Below, in pieces: positions 1 to 6,248 of a DNA stretch of 10,244 nt (position 1 is the first letter of the stretch; each line of letters opens with the position of its first letter). Made by a program: the position numbers and the translations under genes. The stretch spans positions 1-10,244 of the forward strand of contig CALBPH010000452.1 of the NCBI GenBank assembly GCA_937899365.1, read 5' to 3'. Below the pieces are notes generated by a model. That model was not told the origin of the DNA, made no database searches, and worked only from the letters and a program-made list of their open reading frames with translations. Source of the stretch: an uncultured Leptolyngbya sp. Lineage in GTDB: Bacteria > Cyanobacteriota > Cyanobacteriia > Phormidesmidales > Phormidesmidaceae.

Positions 1-1
1 T

Positions 2-1543
2 TGCTTGAGTTTTTGTTTTTGGTTCGGGCGCTGGCTCTGTAGTAGGCTTTGCTTGTGGTTTTGCCGCTGGCTCTGGCGCAGGCTTCTCAGGTACCTTTGC
101 TACCGGTTCTGGCTCAGGCTCGGGTGCAGGTGCTTTCGGTTCAGCTGGGGAAGCAGGGCTAGGCGATAAATCTTCAACAAACGTCGCTCCCGGAATACCG
201 GCATCGGCTCCATTTACATTTTGAACAACATTACCCTCACCATTGAGAACCTCGAAGTTGACCGTATTCTCCGTTTTTTTGCCATTAGATCGGTTGCCTG
301 CAAACTGAGAATCGCTGATGGTCAGGTTTTCCGCCTGATTTTTGCCGCTTATCCAGATGCTACCTGCCTGATCGCCAGCATAGTTATCTGTAAATGTCGT
401 ATCGGTAATCGTTGATTTGACATTTTTTCCAGTATTGAGCACAACGGCTCCACCAATGCCAGAATCGTTAGCGTTTTGAATGCGGTTACCCGAGAAGGTT
501 GAGCCTTCAATGGTGACACCCCCTTTAACATCAGTCCACAGTCCACCGCCCTGGGATGTGGCCGTATTATTGGTGATTGTAGAGTTTCGAATGGTCAACG
601 TAACAGGATTGGCTTCATCTTGATAGGATAGAACCGCAAATCCGGCTCCTTTACTGGCAGTGTTGTTGGTAATTTCGGTATTTTCAATAATGTATCTATC
701 ACCGGAGTATCCGCTTAGAAAAAAGGCTCCACCATAGTCACCCCCGCCGATATTGTCTTTAGCAACAACATTACGGATGACGGTGGTTCCGCCTAAATCA
801 TCGGGCTTTTCTGTTCCATTAGCACCGTCAGTAAAAATGGCTCCGCTGCCGTTGGTGCCCTCATTTCCTCTAAAGACCGAATCTTCAACCTTGAGGTTGG
901 TGAGTAGGGTATAAACAGCGCCATGGGTTCCCTTATTGTTGGTAAAGGTGGTCCCACTAATATCTAAAGAAGCCTCACCTCCAACATTGCGATCGCCATT
1001 GCTATTAACAACCCGTGCGCCTTCTCCACCACCATAGGTAGAAATGGCACCAGCACTGAAGCCATCGCTGGCAGAGGATCCATCATTGCCATCAAACACA
1101 CTATCTTTAATGATGGCACTGGCACCGTAGCCAACAAAAATGGCACCGCCCCGTTCACCTTCGTTGTTAATAAACTTGGAGTTTTCCACCACTAAGGTGT
1201 TGGAGTCAATCACCTCAATTGCTCCCCCTGGCCGGGTTGTCTTGGGGGCATCATCAACTGCGCTACCATTAGCAAACGTGAGCTCCCGCACCACGACATC
1301 TGAGTAGTCGTAGCTAATTTGCAGAATTCGTGTTTTGCCCTCACCACTCAGGGTGAGATTTGGGGCATCGCTGCCATCAATGGTCAGGCTTTTATCAATA
1401 ACTAACTGTTTTGCTAACCGGATAGTTTTGTTGGCTAGTTTAGGTGAGAAAACAATCGTATCTTTGTCGTTGGCAAGGGCGATTGCTTCGCGTAAGGAGC
1501 CTTTGCCACTATCGTTTGTATTTATAACGGTAAGGGTAGCCAC
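2..1543 (-). CDS. Right-handed beta-helix repeat protein, N-terminal part (C-terminus beyond left edge)
   Basis: An open frame of 514 codons with no stop runs off the left edge, so the C-terminus is missing. The protein opens directly with VATLTVINTNDSGKGSLREA, the N-terminal motif of many cyanobacterial pectin-lyase-fold proteins. The body, to about residue 450, has irregular parabolic-repeat rungs with G-G-A-I/V/F turns near residues 103, 131, 161, 231, 270, 297, 333 and 362, between short S/T-x-F-x-x-N strands. From about residue 463 it becomes a Pro/Ala/Glu/Lys-rich linker of at least 50 residues. GTG at 1541-1543 is the furthest possible start, because TAA lies two codons upstream and no ATG occurs in the first 100 codons; the ribosome site is poor. 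No signal peptide is visible. Inference: a surface-exposed or secreted protein, perhaps exported by a C-terminal signal outside the window. The beta-helix family is clear; its ligand or enzyme activity cannot be told. Confidence 0.85.
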   Translation of the reverse strand, partial: MATLTVINTNDSGKGSLREAIALANDKDTIVFSPKLANKTIRLAKQLVIDKSLTIDGSDAPNLTLSGEGKTRILQISYDYSDVVVRELTFANGSAVDDAPKTTRPGGAIEVIDSNTLVVENSKFINNEGERGGAIFVGYGASAIIKDSVFDGNDGSSASDGFSAGAISTYGGGEGARVVNSNGDRNVGGEASLDISGTTFTNNKGTHGAVYTLLTNLKVEDSVFRGNEGTNGSGAIFTDGANGTEKPDDLGGTTVIRNVVAKDNIGGGDYGGAFFLSGYSGDRYIIENTEITNNTASKGAGFAVLSYQDEANPVTLTIRNSTITNNTATSQGGGLWTDVKGGVTIEGSTFSGNRIQNANDSGIGGAVVLNTGKNVKSTITDTTFTDNYAGDQAGSIWISGKNQAENLTISDSQFAGNRSNGKKTENTVNFEVLNGEGNVVQNVNGADAGIPGATFVEDLSPSPASPAEPKAPAPEPEPEPVAKVPEKPAPEPAAKPQAKPTTEPAPEPKTKTQA

Positions 1544-1991
1544 AGGTTATTCTTGAGTAACGTCAGCTGGCAAAGCACCGGGTAAATTGTTTATTTGATA
1601 GCGTGCACTTAACTGTTCGAATAAACGACTTGAACACACAGGAGAAAAGAAGCAGATCTCAACAGACTATTGCTCACAACAAATCTCAATGACATTGAGG
1701 GTTTGTCAAAATAAGCCCGTGGGGGTAGGTTGAGTAGTTGGTGTGGAGATAAAGATTCTGCTTGGGGTCCTTTCAAGTTCTCTTTCAGGGCATATATAAG
1801 CTGTCTCAAAACGTATATTTTTTGAAGTTTGTCAACTACAGGAGATAAACTGACAACGATTAGGAGTCGTTAAGCAATAACCTCATGATTTGAGTTTTAT
1901 CCTCTAAATCTTCTGCAGAAACCGATCCAGAACATTTATAATCGACCCCGCCGTATCCCCAAACTTATTGCCATTAGTGAAAAATCAGTAC

Positions 1992-2077
1992 GTTGGGTTG
2001 TAGGGTGTCGTTCCGGCCCTGCCCATGGGGGTTTGGGGAACTCGGAGGGACCCCAAGCAACACCCCTCACACCCAAC
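1992..2077. repeat. Long imperfect inverted repeat (MITE-like or structured element)
   Basis: The left arm at 1992-2013 (GTTGGGTTGTAGGGTGTCGT...) is closely matched by the reverse complement of the right arm at 2056-2077 (AGCAACACCCCTCACACCCAAC). Inside it, TTTGGGG near 2032-2038 can pair with CCCCAAG near 2051-2057, and CCCATGGG is itself a palindrome. The whole would fold into a roughly 86-nt cruciform or hairpin, GC-rich compared with its surroundings. It has the size and shape of the short dispersed intergenic repeats common in cyanobacteria. I see no clear target-site duplication, and no second copy in this window. Confidence 0.45.
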
Positions 2078-2141
2078 CAGCCGCCCCAGCTATTTTCCCA
2101 GCTAAAACCCATGAGCTTAATTTTTAATAGCGCCTCACTAG

Positions 2142-2163
2142 CGTCTGTGCGTAGGCAGAGACG
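2142..2163. repeat. Short hairpin repeat unit
   Basis: CGTCTGTGCGTAGGCAGAGACG forms an interrupted hairpin (CGTCT/AGACG outer, TGC/GCA inner, one mismatch). Similar GTCTCTGCCTACGC-like units are scattered in intergenic DNA of filamentous cyanobacteria. That resemblance is from memory and was not searched. Confidence 0.3.
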
Positions 2164-2612
2164 TTAAAAACTTGTTTTGATACTTCTTAAAAATACCTGT
2201 ACTGAGAAACCAATCATTTGTTTGATCAACACCCAATGAAATGCGTTTAAGGGACCACAAATTTGGTAAATGCACTCAGCTGATAAGGACTGTTGGATAA
2301 GTACCCTATCTGAACTATAGGTACTTACTTGAACCAAGCGGATAACTCACGATCAATACTAGCTCAAAAAGTCAGAGGATGTACCCCCTAATCGACAATT
2401 CAAATAAATTACTAGGACATTATCCACCCTGACCATTTGCCTCAGATGTGATGGCGTCAGCTACAGCAGGCTAATGCCTCGGTAGTGGCGTGGCATTTTT
2501 TGGATAGCTCATCATGGGTCACTTCAAATATTGGCATGGGTATTTAGAGTGTACTAATAGGGAAGACATTAATAAGTAAGATATCTCCCGAATAAGATAG
2601 TAATCACCCGCC

Positions 2613-2644
2613 TAAAAAAGAGGCAAGGTAAGCTACCTTGCCTC
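2613..2644 (-). terminator. Rho-independent terminator of glnN
   Basis: A perfect 11-bp stem, GAGGCAAGGTA (2620-2630) with TACCTTGCCTC (2634-2644), closes a 3-nt loop. On the minus strand it is followed directly by six T (2619-2614). It starts 48 nt after the glnN stop codon and points the right way, so it is a textbook intrinsic terminator for glnN. Confidence 0.9.
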
Positions 2645-2692
2645 GGTCACAAACTGCATGAGACGATCTGAGCCTTAGGCTTGTCTGTCGGG

Positions 2693-4822
2693 CTATTTAA
2701 TAAACAGCATCTCCTGGTAGGTGGGCAGGGGCCAGCAATCGTCGGCGAGCTCACCTTCTAGGGCATCGGCATACTCGCGCACGGCTTCCATCAACGGACG
2801 CAGTGTGGAGGCACAGTAGGTCATGTGCTCACCTGTGGTGCCAAAGTCATGCTTTTCTAGGCCCTCACTTAGCTTAGTCACAGCACCCACCATCGAGCCG
2901 GTGAGATCGGCCACTTTCTGCGCGCTGACTTTTTCAAAGGTGACACCTAAACTCTCTAAGCTCGAGATTGTCGACGACAGCTTAGAGAGATACTCAACGG
3001 CTGCCGGGTAAATCTTGGTTTTGGCGATGTCGAGCACCAGCTTACATTCCACCTCAATGGATAGAATGTATTGCTCGGCATACACTTCAAAGCGACTTTC
3101 TAGCTCAACCGGTGTCAGCACCCCTGTCTTTTGGAACAGATCGCCAATATACTCTTCCTGAAGCACTGGCAGGGCATCGGCTGTGGTGGGTAGGTTAGCC
3201 AGCCCACGCTCTTCAACCGCCATTTTGTGCCACTCTTCAGAGTAACCGTTACCGCCAAAGACAACCGCGCCGTGCTGCTCCATGACTTCTTTGAGTACGG
3301 TGAGGATAGCGGTGTTGAGTTCTGCCCCGCCTGAGAGTTCCGACTCTAGGCGATTGCCCACCCACTCTAGGGAATCGGCCAGCATGGTGTTGAGTACAAT
3401 CAAGGGACCGGAGACTGATTGGTTTGAACCCACTGCGCGAAATTCAAACCGGTTGCCGGTGAAGGCAAAGGGAGAGGTGCGGTTGCGATCGCCCGCGTCC
3501 TTAGTTAAGTATGGCAGGACATCTACCCCTAGGTCCATCACTCCTTTCTTTTTGGAGTCGCTAACGGAGCCGGTTTTGATTTGGTCAAACACTTCTTCTA
3601 GCTGGGTGCCCAGGTACACCGACATGATGGCGGGAGGCGCTTCGTTGGCCCCTAGGCGGTGGTCGTTGCTAGCAGTTGCGATCGCAGCCCGCATCAACGG
3701 CCCATACTTATGGACACCGCGAATCACCGCACCACAGAACACTAGAAACTGAGCGTTCTCATGGGGAGAATCGCCAGGATCAAGCAGATTCCCCTGGGTG
3801 GCGTTGCCCACCGACCAGTTAACGTGCTTACCCGAACCATTAATGCCCGCAAAGGGTTTCTCGTGGAGGAGACACAAAAAGCCGTGCTTTTTAGCCGTAT
3901 GGCGCAACACCGTCATGATCATCTGCTGATGGTCACTGGCCACGTTGGCCGCTTCAAAGACCGGGGCAATTTCAAACTGTCCTGGGGCGACCTCGTTATG
4001 GCGAGTTTTCGCCGGAATCCCCAGCTTGTAGAGTGTTTCCTCTACGTCTTGCATGAACACCTGCACACGCTCTGGAATTGCCCCAAAGTAGTGATCATCA
4101 AACTCTTGCCCCTTGGCCGTGGGTTTCACTACTAACGTCCGCACCAAGAAATACTCTTGCTCAGCGCCACAGCTGGAGTTTACATGGGCAACATCCGTAT
4201 TTCCCAACAGCGTTAGAACCTTGCTAGCAGCTTTGTCCATGGCGGCAATGGAGCGCAAAAGCGGCACTTTTTTATCTAGGGCTTCGCCAGTCCAAGAGAC
4301 AAAGACCGTCGGAATACAGAGGGTGGAGCCATTGTCCGTATCCATAATGTAAGCCGGACTGGTCACGTCCCAAGCGGTGTAGCCTCGGGCCTCAAAGGTG
4401 CCACGAATGCCGCCGTTAGGAAACGAAGATCCGTCAGGCTCACCCTGGACCAACAGCTTACCGGAAAATTCTGAAATCACCGTGCCGTCGCTTTGGGGAG
4501 AGATTAAACCGTCGTGCTTTTCCGCAGTCAGGTTGGTCATGGGGTAATACACGTGGGCATAGTAGAGCGCCCCCTTGGCTATCGCCCAGTCTCTCATGGC
4601 GTTGGCAACCGCATCGGCAATGGAGGGATCTAGCTTTTCTCCGGTGACAATTGTCTTTTTAATTGACTTAAATACCGCCTTGGGGAGAGTGGCCTTCATT
4701 TTAGGCAAGTTAAAAACATTCTCTGCCCAAATCTCATCGAGGCTTGCCGGCGTCTTAGGCGGCATCGGTTTTCGGTTGACAATTTGACTGACTGCCTGAA
4801 CCCGACCTGCATTTCCACTCAT
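2693..4822 (-). CDS. glnN: Glutamine synthetase type III (GlnN)
   Basis: Cytoplasmic enzyme making glutamine from glutamate, ammonium and ATP. The 709 residues are close to the usual 720-730 of GSIII and far longer than GSI (about 470). GSIII landmarks appear in order: FEARGYTAWD in the N-terminal part; CGAEQEYF (about 217-224), metal/ATP-binding acidic strand; RHNEVAPGQFEIAPV (about 274-288); GINGSGKHVNWS (about 326-337), with the glutamate-binding His loop; NHRLGANEAPP (about 386-396); NRFEFRAVG (about 455-463); then the C-terminal helical region specific to type III. I start at ATG 4822 because AAGGAAG (4834-4828) sits 5 nt upstream and MSGNAGRVQAVSQI matches family N-termini. A 27-codon in-frame extension to 4903 has no such support. 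In cyanobacteria glnN is typically induced by nitrogen starvation through NtcA; the consensus NtcA promoter upstream (5245-5286) fits that. No catalytic residue appears to be missing. Confidence 0.96.
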   Translation of the reverse strand: MSGNAGRVQAVSQIVNRKPMPPKTPASLDEIWAENVFNLPKMKATLPKAVFKSIKKTIVTGEKLDPSIADAVANAMRDWAIAKGALYYAHVYYPMTNLTAEKHDGLISPQSDGTVISEFSGKLLVQGEPDGSSFPNGGIRGTFEARGYTAWDVTSPAYIMDTDNGSTLCIPTVFVSWTGEALDKKVPLLRSIAAMDKAASKVLTLLGNTDVAHVNSSCGAEQEYFLVRTLVVKPTAKGQEFDDHYFGAIPERVQVFMQDVEETLYKLGIPAKTRHNEVAPGQFEIAPVFEAANVASDHQQMIMTVLRHTAKKHGFLCLLHEKPFAGINGSGKHVNWSVGNATQGNLLDPGDSPHENAQFLVFCGAVIRGVHKYGPLMRAAIATASNDHRLGANEAPPAIMSVYLGTQLEEVFDQIKTGSVSDSKKKGVMDLGVDVLPYLTKDAGDRNRTSPFAFTGNRFEFRAVGSNQSVSGPLIVLNTMLADSLEWVGNRLESELSGGAELNTAILTVLKEVMEQHGAVVFGGNGYSEEWHKMAVEERGLANLPTTADALPVLQEEYIGDLFQKTGVLTPVELESRFEVYAEQYILSIEVECKLVLDIAKTKIYPAAVEYLSKLSSTISSLESLGVTFEKVSAQKVADLTGSMVGAVTKLSEGLEKHDFGTTGEHMTYCASTLRPLMEAVREYADALEGELADDCWPLPTYQEMLFIK

Positions 4823-5093
4823 GGTTTCTTCCTTGGGGACCAACTGACTGATCCTACTGAAGGCCCCATCCTTAAATAGATAGCAGATATACCAAACGTG
4901 CATTATTTAGGATGAAAAACTGACAATTCCTTATGATTTGCGAAAAATATTAAACTCCACCTGCCATTACAGAGGTATTGCACTTTTCGTGGTACTGGTC
5001 AAAAAAAGCGCAGCTGCTCATCGAGATGATGTTATCGGCAAGACGCTGATGACATTGCTAGGGGATCAGTACAGGCCCTGAATCAGCAACTGC
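4823..5093. other. glnN upstream region without a recognised gene
   Basis: This 271-nt stretch lies between the putative small-RNA terminator and the glnN start. I find no GTA-N8-TAC here and no convincing -35/-10 pair; TTGTCA near 4919-4924 on the minus strand has only a poorly spaced -10. Short open stretches with protein-like composition occur in several frames, all interrupted by stops, so an old decayed gene is possible but not identifiable. If glnN has its own proximal promoter it is non-consensus; otherwise it depends on the NtcA promoter at 5245-5286. Confidence 0.4.
4828..4834 (-). promoter_or_regulatory. Ribosome binding site that decides the glnN start
   Basis: AAGGAAG on the minus strand, five bases before ATG 4822, is the best Shine-Dalgarno sequence near glnN. 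It selects this start over the in-frame ATG at 4903. Confidence 0.75.
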
Positions 5094-5199
5094 AAAAAAA
5101 AGGCGCTACTAACCTTAGAAGCCGTTGTCGCTGTCAGACTAAAGATCTTAATAAGTATCTCTAGCCAATGCACAAGGGGATCCATCGGTTAGTAACGCC
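5094..5199 (-). terminator. Intrinsic terminator with long branched loop, ending the putative sRNA
   Basis: A 13-bp stem (5199-5187 with 5114-5102, one G-U pair) is followed immediately by eight T on the minus strand (5101-5094). The 72-nt loop contains two nested stems, so the closing helix would form after these. Strong U-tract and stem, but the large loop makes efficiency uncertain. It lies 272 nt before the glnN start, which raises the possibility of conditional readthrough. Confidence 0.6.
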
Positions 5200-5238
5200 T
5201 CAAGCATAGGAGTAATCAAATCTTGCATAATGCTTGAT
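5094..5238 (-). ncRNA. Putative NtcA-driven structured small RNA (or terminated glnN leader)
   Basis: Unrecognised RNA of about 145 nt. Its predicted 5' end (A at 5238) follows from the upstream promoter geometry; its 3' end from a terminator. In transcript order it shows hairpin 1, CAAGCAT (5236-5230) with ATGCTTG (5207-5201). After a single A comes a long closing stem, GGCGTTACTAACC (5199-5187) with GGTTAGTAGCGCC (5114-5102), 13 bp with one G-U, followed by eight T (5101-5094). Nested in its 72-nt loop are CTAGAGAT/ATCTTTAG (8 bp, one G-U, 10-nt loop) and a bulged CCTTGT/ACAACGG. Nearly the whole transcript can be paired, as expected for an sRNA and unlike random intergenic DNA. The role resembles NsiR4-type nitrogen-stress RNAs, but I cannot claim homology. 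Alternative: a 5' leader with an attenuator in front of glnN. Confidence 0.6.
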
Positions 5239-5244
5239 GGAAAG

Positions 5245-5286
5245 AGCTTATGGGTAAACCCAGGCTGCTGCTGTACTGAAAACTAC
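5245..5286 (-). promoter_or_regulatory. NtcA-activated promoter, minus strand
   Basis: The minus strand carries GTA-GTTTTCAG-TAC (5286-5273), inside the extended palindrome TGTA-N8-TACA (5287-5272). Exactly 22 nt later comes TAAGCT (5250-5245), which fits TAN3T. With the start at A5238 the NtcA site is centred at -41.5, the classical position for NtcA-activated cyanobacterial promoters lacking a -35 box. On the plus strand the base 22 nt beyond the site begins TTAGGC, which does not fit TAN3T, so the promoter points left, toward the structured RNA and glnN. A secondary effect on the divergent ada gene is possible because the binding site is a palindrome. Confidence 0.78.
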
Positions 5287-5358
5287 AGTTAGCAAGAAAC
5301 GGGTGGCTTTAGGCCCTAATGGGCACGTACCGTAGAAAGAGCGGCACAAAACGACCCT

Positions 5359-6222
5359 ATGAACTCAGTAGTAAACGCCATAGCCTATGACGAAGACGCC
5401 TATGACCGTATGGCTAAAGCGATTGTTTTTTTGCGTCAAAACCACTTGGACCATCCTGATTTAGCCACGGTTGCTCACCATGTAAATCTGAGTGAGTATC
5501 ACTTTCAGCGACTGTTTACCCAGTGGGCCGGCATTAGCCCAAAGCGGTTTTCCCAGTATCTCACCCTGGAATATGCCAAGGCGAAAATTGCCGAGACCAA
5601 GAGCCTGCTAGAACTCACGGCGGAGTCCGGCTTATCTAGCCCAGGCCGATTGCACGATTTGTTTGTGACCATAGAAGCCATGTCACCGGGTGAATTTAAG
5701 ACCGGGGGTCGGGGGTTAACCATTGACTATGGCCTCCATAAAACGCCCTTTGGGAACTGTTTAATTGCTCTGACTGGGCGAGGCATCTGTAACCTACAGT
5801 TTTTAGATGGCACCGATGAGAAATCTGCCCTGCATCTACTGCGCTCAGACTGGGCCAATGCTGACATTATTCGCAATCAGCAGACAACGGCAGAGATTTG
5901 CGATCGCATCTTCCACCCCTCGCCCCAACCACCGCTAACGCTCCATATCAAAGGAACAAACTTTCAAATCCAGGTGTGGCGAGCCCTGCTACAGATTCCC
6001 TTTGGCGGTCTCACCACCTACCAAGGATTAGCCACATCCATCGGTCGACCCACGGCTGCGCGTGCCATTGGCAATGCGGTCGGACGTAATCCAGTCGGGT
6101 ACCTGATCCCCTGTCATCGGGTGATTCGCGGTACGGGTGAGAGCGGTGGCTATCGCTGGGGACTAGAGCGTAAAACCGTTCTTTTGGGTTGGGAAGCCAG
6201 CCGGAGTGGTGAGGGCGCATGA
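5359..6222 (+). CDS. Ada-type AraC regulator fused to O6-methylguanine-DNA methyltransferase
   Basis: A 287-residue fusion. Residues about 15-115 form an AraC-type double helix-turn-helix (LATVAHHVNLSEYHFQRLF, then ISPKRFSQYL and a second HTH ending in MSPGEFK). Residues about 121-205 are the RNase H-like N-terminal part of an MGMT, and about 206-285 the DNA-repair domain with the PCHRV active site (Cys252), preceded by the DNA-binding helix ARAIGNAVGRNP and followed by GGYRWGLERK. The protein moves alkyl groups from O6-alkylguanine (and O4-alkylthymine) to Cys252, a suicide reaction. It lacks the N-terminal zinc/Cys domain of E. coli Ada that repairs methylphosphotriesters and switches on transcription, so any regulation must be triggered differently. 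ATG 5359 is kept although its ribosome site is weak; Met18 is an alternative. Its stop overlaps the next ATG (ATGA), suggesting cotranscription with the transporter. Confidence 0.93.
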   Translation: MNSVVNAIAYDEDAYDRMAKAIVFLRQNHLDHPDLATVAHHVNLSEYHFQRLFTQWAGISPKRFSQYLTLEYAKAKIAETKSLLELTAESGLSSPGRLHDLFVTIEAMSPGEFKTGGRGLTIDYGLHKTPFGNCLIALTGRGICNLQFLDGTDEKSALHLLRSDWANADIIRNQQTTAEICDRIFHPSPQPPLTLHIKGTNFQIQVWRALLQIPFGGLTTYQGLATSIGRPTAARAIGNAVGRNPVGYLIPCHRVIRGTGESGGYRWGLERKTVLLGWEASRSGEGA

Positions 6223-6248
6223 AATTTTCACATATTGCCGAACTGTGA
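6219..6248 (+). other. Nine-codon open frame ending in TGA, in frame with the transporter
   Basis: ATG 6219 overlaps the ada stop in ATGA, a classical coupling arrangement. The frame then runs nine sense codons (MKFSHIAEL) and meets TGA at 6246-6248, immediately followed by GTG. Because it is in frame with the transporter and completes a typical EamA N-terminus, it is best read as the original first codons of that gene, cut off by a nonsense codon, rather than an independent leader peptide. Confidence 0.6.

Larger units (their letters stand above)
1544..2612. other. Gene-poor intergenic stretch with several palindromes
   Basis: About 1.07 kb between the beta-helix gene and the glnN terminator. 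I find no convincing coding region on either strand, no tRNA and no recognisable transposase. It contains several inverted repeats: an odd palindrome centred on 1692 (CTCAATG-A-CATTGAG, 1685-1699), the long imperfect inverted repeat at 1992-2077, a short hairpin at 2142-2163, and AAGTACCCTAT/ATAGGTACTT at 2299-2326. AATGCC/GGCATT followed by six T at 2473-2501 is a weak plus-strand terminator candidate with no gene in front of it. Promoter elements for the beta-helix gene must lie in the left part, but no clear -35/-10 pair can be chosen. Confidence 0.5.

Noticed and set aside
1609..1809. 66-codon minus-strand open frame upstream of the beta-helix gene, opening on a TTG codon.
   Set aside because: No recognisable domain, an alternative start without a convincing ribosome site, and an internal palindrome; likely chance.
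2473..2501. AATGCC/GGCATT hairpin with a run of six T, terminator-like on the plus strand.
   Set aside because: The stem is only 6 bp with a 13-nt loop, and no plus-strand gene precedes it.
3282..4135. Two plus-strand open frames of 156 and 124 codons inside glnN.
   Set aside because: They are antisense shadows of the strongly conserved glnN reading frame.
4823..4903. N-terminal extension of GlnN by 27 residues to an upstream ATG.
   Set aside because: The extension does not resemble GSIII N-termini, and the good ribosome site lies before ATG 4822.
5148..5228. A 26-codon minus-strand open frame (MQDLITPMLE...) inside the putative small RNA, starting 10 nt from the predicted transcript start.
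   Set aside because: It has no Shine-Dalgarno sequence, its codons overlap both pairing arms, and the structure is better explained as RNA. A tiny peptide cannot be fully excluded.
5272..5314. Using the palindromic NtcA site as a plus-strand promoter for ada.
   Set aside because: At the required 22-nt spacing the sequence is TTAGGC, not TAN3T, so the minus-strand orientation is clearly better.
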